NCBI GenBank assembly: GCA_963812475.1
Contig: CAWEVI010000039.1
Coordinates: forward strand, 124,001 to 188,000
DNA from: JAMXLO01 sp963812475
GTDB taxonomy: Bacteria > Pseudomonadota > Alphaproteobacteria > Acetobacterales > Acetobacteraceae
Direction: 5' to 3'
DNA length: 64,000 nt
Shown here one piece after another: positions 16,335-26,186 of this stretch. The notes beneath the pieces are model-generated. The model was given only the letters and a program-made list of their open reading frames with translations, was not told the DNA's origin and made no database searches. A program made the position numbers and the translations under genes. Positions within the stretch are counted from its first letter, which is position 1; the number at the start of each line of letters is the position of its first letter.

Positions 16335-17384
16335 ATGTCGGAAGAGATCAATCAGAATCGTCGGCGTTTCCTGCGCGCAGTGGGCATCACCCTGGCGGCG
16401 GCCCAGATCGGCATGGTGGGCTCTGCGAAAGCGCAGACCGGCAAGACCAGACCTGCGGATCTGCCCTCGATCAAGCCGGGGACGAACACCTCGTTCGGCG
16501 CACTCAAGCAGGTCAATGCCGGCCTCCTTTCTGACGGATACGCGGAAGCCGGTCCCGCCGATGGCGCAGTGGTCATACTTCTGCACGGCTGGCCCTACGA
16601 CATTTACAGCTATGTCGATGTTGCCCCTTTGCTTGCGTCGGCGGGTTATAGGGTGATCGTCCCGTATCTGCGCGGTTATGGCACGACACGCTTTCTTGCC
16701 AGTGAAACCCTTCGGAATGGTCAGCAGGCGGTCGTCGCCGTCGATATCATCGCCTTGATGGATGCTCTCAAGATTCAAAATGCGATCCTCGGCGGATTTG
16801 ATTGGGGAGCGCGGACGGCCAACATCATCGCGGCGCTCTGGCCGGAGCGCTGCAAGGCCATGGTCTCGGTGAGCGGTTATCTGATCGGCAGCCCCGCAGC
16901 CAACAAGCTGCCGTTGCCGCCGAAGGCCGAGTTCGAATGGTGGTACCAATATTACTTTGTCACGGAACGCGGGCGCACGGGCTACGATAAATACCGGGCC
17001 GATTTTGCCAAGCTTATCTGGCAGCTTGCTTCCCCGAAATGGGACTTCGACGATGCGACGTTTGATCGCACCGCGGCAGCCTTCAACAATCCTGATCACG
17101 TCAGCATCGTGATCCACAACTATCGCTGGAGGCTCGGCCTGGCTGATGGCGAAGCGAAATATGACGACCTGGAAAAACGTCTTGCGGAAGCTCCAGTCAT
17201 CAACGTGCCCACGATCACGCTTGAAGGCGATGCAAATGGCGCACCGCATCCGGAGCCCGCGTCATATGCCAAGCAATTCTCGGGCAAGTACGCGCACCGA
17301 CTTATCAAAGGCGGCATCGGTCACAACCTCCCGCAGGAGGCCCCACAGGCCTTTGCCCAGGCCGTCATCGACGTGGACAGTTAG
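16335..17384 (+). CDS. Tat-exported alpha/beta hydrolase (epoxide hydrolase/dehalogenase-like)
   Basis: 349 residues. The N-terminus has a twin-arginine signal (NRRRFLRAVG, then a hydrophobic stretch and AKAQ cleavage site near residue 34), so it is exported folded. The hydrolase core shows the oxyanion motif LLHGWPYDIYSY, the nucleophile elbow GGFDWGARTANI in which Asp is the nucleophile as in epoxide hydrolases and haloalkane dehalogenases, and a late GIGHNLPQEAP carrying the catalytic His. The start at 16335 is preferred over 16323 because GGAGAG lies directly upstream of the second ATG. Substrate unknown. Confidence 0.83.
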   Translation: MSEEINQNRRRFLRAVGITLAAAQIGMVGSAKAQTGKTRPADLPSIKPGTNTSFGALKQVNAGLLSDGYAEAGPADGAVVILLHGWPYDIYSYVDVAPLLASAGYRVIVPYLRGYGTTRFLASETLRNGQQAVVAVDIIALMDALKIQNAILGGFDWGARTANIIAALWPERCKAMVSVSGYLIGSPAANKLPLPPKAEFEWWYQYYFVTERGRTGYDKYRADFAKLIWQLASPKWDFDDATFDRTAAAFNNPDHVSIVIHNYRWRLGLADGEAKYDDLEKRLAEAPVINVPTITLEGDANGAPHPEPASYAKQFSGKYAHRLIKGGIGHNLPQEAPQAFAQAVIDVDS

Positions 17385-17442
17385 GGCACACCATCGCTGA
17401 AACGCGCGCCACGGTTCCTACGTCACGGCTGGGCTCGAACGG

Positions 17443-17541
17443 ACCGTCACAACCGGCGTCTCCTCCGGCATCGGCGCGATCTATGCCGACCGACTGGTGT
17501 GTCGCTGTTACGATCTGATCCTCGTGGCGCGCAACCGCCGT
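17443..17541 (+). pseudogene. Relic of a short-chain dehydrogenase N-terminus
   Basis: The plus-strand reading TVTTGVSSGIGAIYADRL followed by YDLILVARNRR is a degraded SDR Rossmann start (T-G-x-x-S-G-I-G with strand-2 ARN). There is no start codon nearby and no continuation, so only about 33 residues survive. It lies in a stretch without intact genes. Confidence 0.6.
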
Positions 17542-17656
17542 TCCCACGCGGTTTGCAGGCCATGCGATATGGCAGCAATAGATCGGACGCCGTTGGCTGC
17601 CCCACGCCAACTTGGCAGCAACCAGCGTATTCACGGCGAGCTGTCTGCGGCGTCCG

Positions 17657-17875
17657 CTACGCCTCGTTCAACCCGGCACCGCGCTTGCCAAGAAACTCGA
17701 CGCCCTTGGCTGTGAGCATGAAAGTGGACATGGCATGGTCCTCCGTCGGTTCCACGTAACCGCCGTAGACAAGCTGGTCCAGGTCGCGTTTCTGATCCCC
17801 GGTAAGCTTGGGTAGGTCAAACTCCCCGATGTTACAGAGCAGCGCTATTTGGGAGTTCGTCAGGTCGTCGGACAT
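17657..17875 (-). CDS. Small hypothetical protein (winged-helix-like)
   Basis: 72 residues: helix-rich N-terminus LTNSQIALLCNIGEFDLPKLTGDQKRDLDQ cut into two helices, then LVYGGYVEPTED and a beta pair STFMLTAKGVEFLGKRG. The ordering of helices followed by an L-T-x-K-G-x-x-F-L strand pair resembles a small winged-helix/phage-type domain, where 'LTAKG' is a common wing motif. No family is claimed. The start is chosen at the ATG that opens the conserved-looking part; a TTG extension upstream is low-complexity. Confidence 0.5.
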   Translation of the reverse strand: MSDDLTNSQIALLCNIGEFDLPKLTGDQKRDLDQLVYGGYVEPTEDHAMSTFMLTAKGVEFLGKRGAGLNEA

Positions 17876-18296
17876 TCCATTGTCTCCGGTTCCGCGCTGG
17901 AACCATTGCCTCGATTGGCGCGGGCGGCAATAGCCCAGCCCGGGTCCCTCGCAGCCGCATCCACGGGAAGCCAATTAGCGGCGAGATGTGACGGTCGGGC
18001 CGCAGGTAGTGCCCGCCGTGCACCGCGTGCAACGTTCAAGTCGACAAATGTCGTTGGTGGCTCGGGCGCGACGCGTCGCATTGAGCGCGCCGCTCCCATA
18101 GGGTAAACAGTTCCATTTTAGCCTCGTAGTGTGCCCACAGATCACAGATTCTTTGCAAACTGCCGGGCGTGTGTGCGAAGGCGATTTGTTCGATGTGGTC
18201 CTGCACGGTGGGAAGCGCGCCGCACTGCGTTCCAGTACCTCGTCAAGTCCCTGCCGCAGACGAACGTCGTCTGACCGACTGAGGCAACAGCTGGGT
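17876..18296. other. Stretch without identifiable gene
   Basis: About 420 bases between the small hypothetical gene and the GH65 pseudogene. All frames are short and compositionally unconvincing; no repeat or RNA structure was recognised. Confidence 0.5.
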
Positions 18297-20626
18297 TCAG
18301 CCTGACCGGGCTCCGATCGTCAGCCGAAGCGTCTCGCCGGGGCGAAGCGCGTGCCGCTGCTCGCTGACGACAAGCGCCATCGGATCCCCTGTTTCGAGTG
18401 TCGCAGTCAGCAGATTGCCGCCTGGTTCGATGCGCACTTTTACCAGGCGCCCGCGCCAGTGCACGCGAAAGCCGAAACTGCGCCAGGATGGGGGCAACCG
18501 GGGATCCAAGGCCATGGCGTCGGCACGCAACGACAGTCCGGCAAAACCGGACAGTGCCGCCAGCCAGAGCCCCCCGAGCGCGGCGATACGCACACCGCCA
18601 GCACTGGCGCCCCCGTTGTCCGAGAGGTCGGTCGCCGCGGTCTCATGGAAATAGCGCAGCGCCAGTTCGGTATCGCCTAACCGGGCCGCGACAAGCGCGT
18701 GCATGGCCCGGCTCAGCGAGCTGCCATGTGCGCACCGCGGCTCGTAGTAGCGAAAGTTTGCCACTTTGGTCGGCAGGTCGAATTCCTCCGGCAGCAGAGC
18801 CATGAGCGCGACAACGTCGGCCTGCTTCACCACCTGGGAGCGCTGTGTCCGATCCCGCCCGAGTATCATGTCCATCGGGGTGGTGCGGTCGGCGTAATCA
18901 GAGAGATCCACCTCATCCAGCTTGAAGAATCCGGCAAACTGCTCGAGCAGCCCGGTGCGCGGATCGAAGCCCGTGACCAACGCCTCCGCAGCCTGCCGCC
19001 ACCGATGGAGCTCCGCATCGTCGAGTGCAAGCCTGACTGCGAGATCCGCCCAGCGATCGGGCCAGCGCTCGCCCAGCAGTGCGGCGATGTCGAGGCCGCG
19101 CCTTATGTTCCAACGGGCCATGATGTTGGTGTAGGCGTTGTCGTCGATATGTTCGTGGTACTCGTCCGGTCCGATCACGCCGCGGATATGACGGTGGCCA
19201 TCAGTTTCGAGCTGGGCGCGGCTGGCCCAGAAGCGCGCTGTCTCCAGGAGGATTTCGGACCCGGCATCCAGCAGGAAGGCTTCGTCTCCGGTCGCCTGCC
19301 AGGTACTGCCAAACGGCGTACGCGATATCCGCGCTGATGTGCTGTTCCTGGGTGCCGCAGAGCACTTGGACGACCTTCCCGTTGGGCGCGATGATCTGCT
19401 CGGGCGTCGTTTCCTCGCCGGTATCGGTGGACTCCCATGCGTAGAGGGCGCCGCGCCAGCCCATCCGGGCGGCCTTGGTGCGGGCGCCCTGCAGCGTGTT
19501 GTAGCGGTACATGAGCAGCGCCCGGGCGGCTTCGGGCCAGGTCGCCACGTAGAAGGGCACAAGGTAGATTTCGGTGTCCCAGAACACGTGCCCGAGATAG
19601 GAGTCCCCCGTCAGTGCACGGGCGCCGATGGACACGTGCTCGTCGGCCGGGTTGGCGGCGCTGTTCAGGTGGTACATCGAAAACCGCAGGGCCTGCCGGG
19701 CAGCGTGGTCGCCATCGATCTCGATATCGCTGCAGTGCCAGCGATGCTTCCAGGCAGCCTCGTGCGCGCCAAGCACGGCGCGCCAGCCAACTTGCCGCGC
19801 TTTGTCGAGCGCCCCGCGCGCCGCGGGGCCGGGGTCCTCTCGCAGGTCGTCGCTGCGCGCGACCGAGACCAGACGCTGAAACGATGCAACCTGCCCGGGA
19901 ACGGACGACCAGCTCCAGGACCACTTGAAGTGGTTGAGCGCCCGCGCCGGGATCTCGACGGTGTCGAGTTGCAATGCCGGGGCGCCGGCCATTGCAGAGA
20001 CTCTTGCCGGATTGTTCGGTGCGCCAGACGCCGAGATCCGGCTCAAGCCGTACCGGCTCAAGCCCGAGTCCGGCCCCTTCGAACATCGCCTCCACGGTAA
20101 CCTCCACCTCGCCCTGCTCCACCTCGAGGTGAAGCAGCTGCAGGCCGACGGCACGTTCGGACAGCGAGACAAGGCGGAGCGTTCGCGCATGGACGACCAG
20201 GCCAGCAGGGTCACGCTGCCGCCACTCCGTGAGCAGCGCGCCTCGCCGCATGTCCAGAATCCGACGGTGCGAGAGCGTGTCGCCCGAGCGTCGCAGCAAA
20301 GGCCTGCCATTCAGGAGGATGCGTACGCGGAGCCAGTCGGCAACAGGGACCAGGGCCGGGACTGGCGGCTCGGTGTTGGGCGTGTCGAACAGTCCCGCAA
20401 CATAGGTGCGCGGCCACGAGGCCCAGTTCAGCGTGTGCAGCCAGGAAACCCACATCGGACCGCGGCTGACCGCCCGAGCCCCCCTGACGCCAAGGAAGCC
20501 ATTGCTGACGGTGAAGCGCAACTCGATGCTGGCCTCTCGGAGGGGATCGTAACCGTGCTCCTCCAGCACCCAGCCAGCATCCGCGGTTGGCTCCAATGCG
20601 CCGAGCATTTCCATGGTTTCCTTCAT
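18297..20626 (-). pseudogene. GH65 disaccharide phosphorylase (kojibiose/trehalose/maltose type), two single-base frameshifts
   Basis: Three minus-strand frames join into one ~775-residue GH65 protein. N-terminal frame: LEEHGYDPLREASIELRFTV and SNGFLGVRG. Middle frame: MAGAPALQLDTVEIPARALN, HVFWDTEIYLVPFY, GWRGALYAWESTDTGEETTP. C-terminal frame: HIRGVIGPDEYHEHIDDNAY (the catalytic Glu lies in GPDEYHE), YADRTTPMDMILG. The first shift is near 19996 (extra T in AGTCTCTGCAATGG), the second near 19302 (extra G in CTGGCAGG). Everything else is intact, so these may be sequence errors rather than real decay. The enzyme would phosphorolyse an alpha-glucoside to beta-glucose-1-phosphate, fitting the overlapping beta-phosphoglucomutase gene. 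Confidence 0.85.
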
Positions 20627-21348
20627 TTTGGCCCCGCGCGGAGCAGGCCTTCGGCCAGCGGATCCATCGCGACCTCATCCAGACTGGTCACGACCAGATC
20701 GGCGCCGGCCGCGCGCAGCAACGCCTCGTCTCCCAGCCTGGCGACCCCGAGTGCAGCCATTCCGCCGGCTTTAGCCGCCTCGACCCCGGCCGGCGCGTCC
20801 TCCACCACGAGGCACACGGCGGGCGCCACGCCCAGATCCGCTGCGGCAAGCAGGAAAATCTCCGGATCCGGCTTGCCCCGGCGCAGGTCGCGGCCGCAGA
20901 CATTGGCGGCGAAGACATCGAGCAGCGTGCGCCCGGCATCGACGCGGATCAACTGCATCATCTCGTTGGCGTTCTTCGAGGACGAGGCGACGGCGAGCCG
21001 GAAGCGCAGTGCCTCGACTGCCTGGACGAAGCGGAGTGCGTCGGGGAACGCCGTGAACGCGCGCGCCCTGATCAGTTCCTCCAGCCGTCGCTGCTTGCGC
21101 TCGGCATAGTGCAGCGTGCGCTGCGCGGCGTCGGGCACGCCCAACTGCTCCAGCACGGCGCGCGCACCGCTGAGTCGCGGCTTGCCGGCGACATGGGCCT
21201 GATAGATCTCGGTCGTGAGGCGCGCGGGATCGGTGATGCCCTGCAGGGCCTCCCGCCATGCGCGTTCATGCGGTGAGTCAACAAGAACGCCGTCCACGTC
21301 GAAGATGACTGCGGCGAGCGGTCGCGGGGCGGTGCTGTCTGCTGGCAT
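20623..21348 (-). CDS. pgmB: Beta-phosphoglucomutase-type HAD phosphatase
   Basis: 241 residues. HAD motif I is VIFDVDGVLVDS near the N-terminus (DxD nucleophile pair), motif II is the V-A-S-S-S-K-N segment, and motifs III/IV are KPDPEIFLLAA and VVEDAPAGVEAAKAGG. The cap domain between motifs I and II fits beta-phosphoglucomutase. It converts beta-glucose-1-phosphate to glucose-6-phosphate. It precedes the GH65 phosphorylase with a four-base ATGA overlap, the usual pairing in alpha-glucoside phosphorolysis operons, which supports the specific assignment over a generic HAD hydrolase. Confidence 0.85.
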   Translation of the reverse strand: MPADSTAPRPLAAVIFDVDGVLVDSPHERAWREALQGITDPARLTTEIYQAHVAGKPRLSGARAVLEQLGVPDAAQRTLHYAERKQRRLEELIRARAFTAFPDALRFVQAVEALRFRLAVASSSKNANEMMQLIRVDAGRTLLDVFAANVCGRDLRRGKPDPEIFLLAAADLGVAPAVCLVVEDAPAGVEAAKAGGMAALGVARLGDEALLRAAGADLVVTSLDEVAMDPLAEGLLRAGPK

Positions 21349-21502
21349 GCGGCAGTCCTTATCGGCCCTTCCGGCCGGCGCGGCCAGGATGCGGTGACGC
21401 CTGGGTTGATCCGGACACCATGGACCGGCACCGCTGCAGGGGTATTGACTGTGGTCGCCTTATCGGGTGGCTGGCACATCAGCCGAAATGGGAGGACGCA
21501 TC

Positions 21503-22252
21503 ATGAAGCTCGCCGCTGCCCGCCCTGCCGCCATTCGCGCCGGCGTCGCCTTCGCGATGGGTCTTGCAATCGTTGTTTCGATTGGCACGGCGTCGGTGCG
21601 TGCCCAGGACTATCCGGTCATCGTCGCAGCGCCTGACCGCAGCGACGCCGACCGCCAGACGGACAAACGGCGTGATCCGGTGAACCTGCTCACCTTCACC
21701 GGCGCGAAGGCCGGATGGACGGTGCTCGATATGGGTGCGGACGCCGGCTACAGCACCGAGTTGATGGCCCGTTCCGTCGGCCCGACCGGCAAGGTCTTCG
21801 GACAGAATGATCAGGACAACGACAAGTTCCGCGCCAGGATGACAAAGCCGGCCATGGGCAATGTCGTGGCATTGGTGCGCCCGGCGGACGATCCGGTCCC
21901 GGCCGATCTGCACGACATCGACCTGGTTACCTTCTACTTCGCCTATCACGACACGACCTACATGGGGATCGATCGTGCGAAAATGGACAAGGCAATGTTC
22001 GACGTGCTGAAGCCCGGCGGCTTCCTGATCATCGCCGACCATTCGGCTCGGCCTGAAGACGGTGCGACGGTTGGCAAGACCTTTCACCGGATCGCCGAAC
22101 AGACATTGCGCGCCGAGATCGAGGCGGCCGGTTTCAAGTTCGTCGCCGACGCCGGGTTCCTTCGCCACCCCGAGGACACTCGCACCGCCATTGTCTTCCA
22201 CAATCCCACACCGGTGGACGAGTTCGTGCTGAAGTTCCAAAAGCCCATGTGA
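21503..22252 (+). CDS. Exported class I SAM-dependent methyltransferase-like protein
   Basis: 249 residues. A signal peptide covers about the first 33 residues (ends TASVRA/QD). The mature part has methyltransferase motif I VLDMGADAGYSTELMA, a motif-II-like DIDLVTFYFAYHD, and KPGGFLIIADHSARPEDG. Exported methyltransferase-fold proteins of this type are widespread in alphaproteobacteria and annotated as methyltransferases, although SAM is not known in the periplasm, so the catalytic role is doubtful. GGGAGG precedes the ATG at 21503. Confidence 0.75.
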   Translation: MKLAAARPAAIRAGVAFAMGLAIVVSIGTASVRAQDYPVIVAAPDRSDADRQTDKRRDPVNLLTFTGAKAGWTVLDMGADAGYSTELMARSVGPTGKVFGQNDQDNDKFRARMTKPAMGNVVALVRPADDPVPADLHDIDLVTFYFAYHDTTYMGIDRAKMDKAMFDVLKPGGFLIIADHSARPEDGATVGKTFHRIAEQTLRAEIEAAGFKFVADAGFLRHPEDTRTAIVFHNPTPVDEFVLKFQKPM

Positions 22253-22302
22253 GCCCCTGAGCGTCAGACCTCAGGTTTGAGAATGAATGGGTGGAGCCGG
22301 GC

Positions 22303-23535
22303 ATGATCGACGCGGCGGAATGCGTGGTGATCGGATCGGGTGCGCTGGGATCCAGCGTGGCGTTTCACCTGGCAAAGTCCGGCAGGCAGGTCGCGCTGCT
22401 GGACAAGCATGCGCTCGGCTCGCAGACCTCGCCGCGGGCGGCCGGGCTTACGTCGCAGGCGCGAGGCACCGATCTGATGACGCAGCTGGCCAAACGCGCG
22501 GTGCGCAAGATCGAGGCCTTCGAGGCGGAAACCGGCGAAAAGATCGCGTACCATCAGCCCGGCGCGCTGAAGATCGCCCGGCTGCCGGAGCATGTGGCGC
22601 AGCTCAGGCACGAGGTCGAGCGCGGGCGGCGCATGGGAACCGGCATAGAAATGATCTCCCCGCAGGAGGCGCGGGCGAAGAATCCGTTCCTGCATACGAC
22701 CGGCATTCTCGGTGTGATCTATTCGCCGACCGATCTCTATCTGGAGCCGTCACAAATTCCCAACCTCTATGCGCGCGCGGCGGAGCGACATGGCGTGACC
22801 ATGCTGCCGCACACGCTGGTGACCGGGATCGCCACACGCAACGGCGCGGTCAGCGGTGTGGAGACGGAGCATGGGACGATCCGCTGCGCGACGGTGGTGG
22901 ATGCGGCCGGCGCCTGGTTGCGCGCGGTGGCGGCGCTGTCCGGCGCGAAGATCGCGGTCGTGCCGACGCGGCATCAGCTGCTGATCACCGAGCCCATCGA
23001 TGGTGTCGACACGACACAGCCGATCACCCGCATCATCGACGTGAACGTCTATGCGCGTCCAGATGATGGCGGACTGATGCTGGGCGGCTACGAGCAGACC
23101 CCGTTGCAGTACGATGCGCAGGCGCTACCGGCGCGGTTCGATGTCGCCGACCTGCCGCTCGATCTCGGCGTGCTGCGCGGTTTCGCCGATTCGGTTCGCG
23201 AGCAGTTGCCGGTATTCCAGCGCGTGCCGCACGAGATCGGGTTGCGCGTGCATCGCGGCGGACTGCCGACCATGACGCCCGATGGTGAACACACGGTCGG
23301 ACCGGTGCAGGGCGTTCACGGGCTCTATGTGGCCGGCGGCTGTTGCGTCGGCGGACTGTCCATCGCGCCGGCCATCGGCGAAGCTTTGGCCGCCTGGATC
23401 ACCGACGGCACGCCGCCCATGGATCTGTCGCCACTGGCGCCCGGACGCGAGGGCGCAATGGGCGAGGACGCGCTCAAGGCGGCCTGCCGACTGCAATACG
23501 CGCATCACTACTGGGAACATGTGCCACGGAATTGA
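22303..23535 (+). CDS. FAD-dependent oxidoreductase, DAO/DadA-glycine oxidase family
   Basis: About 410 residues. The dinucleotide fold opens with CVVIGSGALGSSVAFHLAKSG; conserved C-terminal FAD contact LYVAGGCCVGGLSIAPAIGE matches the family. The substrate-binding half contains LPTMTPDGEHTVGPVQGV. Family members oxidise the C-N bond of glycine, sarcosine or D-amino acids. A GTG at 22291 could add four residues, but the Met at 22303 sits right before the Rossmann strand. No partner subunits are adjacent, so a stand-alone soluble oxidase is the likeliest form. Confidence 0.82.
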   Translation: MIDAAECVVIGSGALGSSVAFHLAKSGRQVALLDKHALGSQTSPRAAGLTSQARGTDLMTQLAKRAVRKIEAFEAETGEKIAYHQPGALKIARLPEHVAQLRHEVERGRRMGTGIEMISPQEARAKNPFLHTTGILGVIYSPTDLYLEPSQIPNLYARAAERHGVTMLPHTLVTGIATRNGAVSGVETEHGTIRCATVVDAAGAWLRAVAALSGAKIAVVPTRHQLLITEPIDGVDTTQPITRIIDVNVYARPDDGGLMLGGYEQTPLQYDAQALPARFDVADLPLDLGVLRGFADSVREQLPVFQRVPHEIGLRVHRGGLPTMTPDGEHTVGPVQGVHGLYVAGGCCVGGLSIAPAIGEALAAWITDGTPPMDLSPLAPGREGAMGEDALKAACRLQYAHHYWEHVPRN

Positions 23536-23544
23536 CGCCCGATC

Positions 23545-24660
23545 TCAAAGCCGTTCGGCCCAGGCCACCAGCAGGTCGGCAAGTTCATCGATCAGCTTGT
23601 CCTGCCCGACCAGATGATGCGTCGCGTTCTTCAGCACATGGTCGTGGCACCGCGCGCCGGCGGCCTGCGACCAAAGCCGCACCTGCGCGGGGAATACCAG
23701 CGTGTCGGCTGAGTAAAGCACGTTGAGCACCGGGACCGACGTCCGCGCCATGCAAACCGGACCATCGGCGCGCGACAGCCGCGCGCTCCACTGGCTGAGG
23801 AAGGAACGCAGCGTCGAAAACCGTCCGAGATTGGTCGGACCATAATTCGATCGCCGCGTATTGCTCACCGCACGATCGCTCGGGTCGAGCGACAGATCGA
23901 GGAAGCGCGGATCGGCTACCGTGCGATAGACAATGAACGGCTCGTCCTTGATGCGGTCCTGATCAAGGTCCGCGTCCAGCGCCGCCAGCCGGCCAAGCAC
24001 CCAGTCGGTGATGCGGTCGTTGCGGGCGCGCTGCGCGCCGCGGTAGCGCGTCAGCCAGCCACGATCGTATGGCGGACCGTTGGCGGGATTGTACATGTCG
24101 AGCGCCGGATTGGTCGCATACATGTCCCGCTCATCCACCACAACGGGATCGATCCACTCCACCATCGTCAGTGCCCGCCCCGGATGCGCGGCCAGCATCG
24201 CCATCCCATCGACCGGCGGCAGTTGTTCCGCTCGCAGCTCGAATGCAACACCGTCCGGCGTTGTGGTGACGCGGATCTGCTCGGCCTCGGCCTGATAGAA
24301 TGCCGCCAGCGAGCCGCCGCCGGAATTGCCCAGCAACACGATCCGCTCATAGCCGAGCCCGCGCAGGTAGCCGATGCCGGCGCCGAGATCCTGGATCGCC
24401 CGCTCCATGATCAGCGTCGAGTCGTTTCCCACATAGCGGGTGTTCAACGCCAGGATTGCCCGCCCGCGCCGCTGCATCGGATCTATCAGATAATGGCTCA
24501 GGAAATTGCTGGTCGGATGGATCACCACGAAAGCGATGCGCCTGCCGCAGCCCTCGTCGGCGAGGCGCCCATACACCTGAGGATACAGATTGTTTAAGCC
24601 GCTCTGGCTGTCATAGCCGCTGCCGCGGGGGACATCGATTGCGACCAGCTTTGCCTGCAC
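23545..24660 (-). CDS. Alpha/beta hydrolase
   Basis: 371 residues. Features: IAFVVIHPTSNFLSHYLIDP near the N-terminus (oxyanion region), nucleophile elbow IVLLGNSGGGSLAAFYQAEA, and a C-terminal CHDHVLKNATHHLVGQ with the probable catalytic His. The GTG start lies two bases after the stop of the upstream VOC gene and shares a GGAGG box overlapping that stop, so the genes are translationally coupled. The pair VOC dioxygenase/hydrolase suggests a ring-cleavage or lactone-opening route, but this is inference. Confidence 0.78.
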   Translation of the reverse strand: MQAKLVAIDVPRGSGYDSQSGLNNLYPQVYGRLADEGCGRRIAFVVIHPTSNFLSHYLIDPMQRRGRAILALNTRYVGNDSTLIMERAIQDLGAGIGYLRGLGYERIVLLGNSGGGSLAAFYQAEAEQIRVTTTPDGVAFELRAEQLPPVDGMAMLAAHPGRALTMVEWIDPVVVDERDMYATNPALDMYNPANGPPYDRGWLTRYRGAQRARNDRITDWVLGRLAALDADLDQDRIKDEPFIVYRTVADPRFLDLSLDPSDRAVSNTRRSNYGPTNLGRFSTLRSFLSQWSARLSRADGPVCMARTSVPVLNVLYSADTLVFPAQVRLWSQAAGARCHDHVLKNATHHLVGQDKLIDELADLLVAWAERL

Positions 24661-24662
24661 GG

Positions 24663-25193
24663 TCAGACCGCCTCCTGCACCGCGGCTGCCGCACCGTATT
24701 TGCGTTGCTTGCGCGCGTTCCATGCCGCGAGCCGCTCGCCCGCCGCGCGCTCCATCCGGTTCAGTTCGCCCGGCGCCTCGGTGCGCAACGTCATTTCCAG
24801 CCGAATGCCGTTCGGATCGAAGAAGTAGATCGACTGGCAGAACCGGTGATCCTTTGGCCCGAGCACATCGACACCGGCGGCTTCCAGCCGGCGCTTGCCT
24901 TCGAGCAGCGCATCCATGGTGGGCACTTCGAAAGCGATATGATTGACCCAGTTCGGGGTGTTGCGATCGGCCTCCGCCGGTGGCGAGGACGGCAGGTCGA
25001 AGAACGCGACATAGCTGCCATCTGCACATTCGAAGAAGATATGTATGAGATCCACTTCCTCGCCGTACGGTTTGTGTCCTTCAGGCGAGGCCTCGCCGGC
25101 CGCATACTTCAGGCCGAGCACCTTGGTGTAGAAATCAACCGTCTCCTGCGCGTCGCGGCAACGATAGGCGACGTGATGCAGCTTCTGGAACAT
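24663..25193 (-). CDS. VOC (glyoxalase/extradiol dioxygenase-like) family protein
   Basis: 176 residues. Two beta-alpha-beta modules: the first begins LHHVAYRCRDAQETVDFYTK (first metal His), the second WVNHIAFEVPTMDAL (second His) and ends YFFDPNGIRLEMTLR (metal Glu). All three expected metal ligands of a VOC metalloenzyme are present. Residues 140-176 form a charged C-terminal tail. The gene heads a two-gene operon with the alpha/beta hydrolase. Specific chemistry (dioxygenase, glyoxalase, epimerase) is not decided by sequence alone. Confidence 0.83.
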   Translation of the reverse strand: MFQKLHHVAYRCRDAQETVDFYTKVLGLKYAAGEASPEGHKPYGEEVDLIHIFFECADGSYVAFFDLPSSPPAEADRNTPNWVNHIAFEVPTMDALLEGKRRLEAAGVDVLGPKDHRFCQSIYFFDPNGIRLEMTLRTEAPGELNRMERAAGERLAAWNARKQRKYGAAAAVQEAV

Positions 25194-25356
25194 CGCTCTC
25201 CCTCCTGCATTTTCAAGTCCGCGCTTGGCAATCGCGGGCGTCCACGGGGATGTTGGTCGTTTTGCACAGCCATCGCAAGCTTGTGAGCGCCTCGGTGGTA
25301 CGCGGCTATGGCCATCATGGCCCAGAGTGTGGCCCGCGCTTCAGTGTTGGCGGGTC

Positions 25357-25956
25357 TCAGAGCGGAACGGTCCGGCGTGCCGTGGCATCGTCCCAGAGCT
25401 TGTCCCGGTCCGCGTCGAAGACCAGCCTGGGGTCGCCATCCACCGAGAACCAGGCACCCAGGTTCAGTTCGCCTTCCAGTTGACCTGGCCCCCAACCCGC
25501 ATAGCCGAAGGCAATGAGGCTTTTGCCTGGGCCCTGATTGTGGCCGATATCGCGCAGAATCTGGGGGCCCGTGGTCATTGCCACGCGACCGACGTCGATC
25601 GTTCCCGCACGATGATAGTCCGTGGTGTGAAGGATGAAACCGATTTGCGGTTCGACCGGTCCGCCTGCAAAGATGCGCGCCTGCCCAGTGACGCCCGAAC
25701 CGTCCTGACCAAGCGCCTGCAGCAGTTTCGCCAACGGAATTTCCTCGATTGGCCGGTTGACAACGATCCCCAGGGCGCCAGTCTTGTCGTGACGCACCAT
25801 CAGGATAACCGCGTGCTCAAAACGCAAGTCACCCATCTCGGGTGATGCCACCAACAACTGTCCGACCAGCGACGTACTTTGCGGTGTGGCTTCGGGCTTT
25901 GGCAGCGCAACGGTGACCAGCATCGGCGACAACAGCGTGATGCCGATCCAAATCAT
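25357..25956 (-). CDS. YqgE/AlgH family protein (DUF179)
   Basis: 199 residues from the ATG at 25956. A hydrophobic N-terminus (MIWIGITLLSPMLVTVAL) is followed by SLVGQLLVASPEMGDLRFEH, the family signature, then NRPIEEIPLAKLL, IFAGGPVEPQIGFILH and FGYAGWGPGQLEGEL. YqgE/AlgH proteins are usually cytosolic and about 185-200 residues; the apparent signal or anchor here is unusual but seen in some alphaproteobacteria. Function is poorly defined. A longer upstream extension has no family similarity. Confidence 0.85.
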   Translation of the reverse strand: MIWIGITLLSPMLVTVALPKPEATPQSTSLVGQLLVASPEMGDLRFEHAVILMVRHDKTGALGIVVNRPIEEIPLAKLLQALGQDGSGVTGQARIFAGGPVEPQIGFILHTTDYHRAGTIDVGRVAMTTGPQILRDIGHNQGPGKSLIAFGYAGWGPGQLEGELNLGAWFSVDGDPRLVFDADRDKLWDDATARRTVPL

Positions 25957-26186
25957 CCAAGTTCTGAATTCGAGAGCTGAGCATGTCGATCCCGCCATGT
26001 CGCACCGATATTCTGCCCCGGTGCGGTACGCCGTGCAAATGCTGATGCTTCGGTTCCAGGCATGCGGACTTGGCCTTCCGGTCGGAATGACGCTATTCGA
26101 GGACGCACACATTCAGCCGGGCATGGATGGCAGGCCAATTCGCCGATGAACCGGCGACGGTCGGTGGAAGAAGGAGCAGAGGCACC

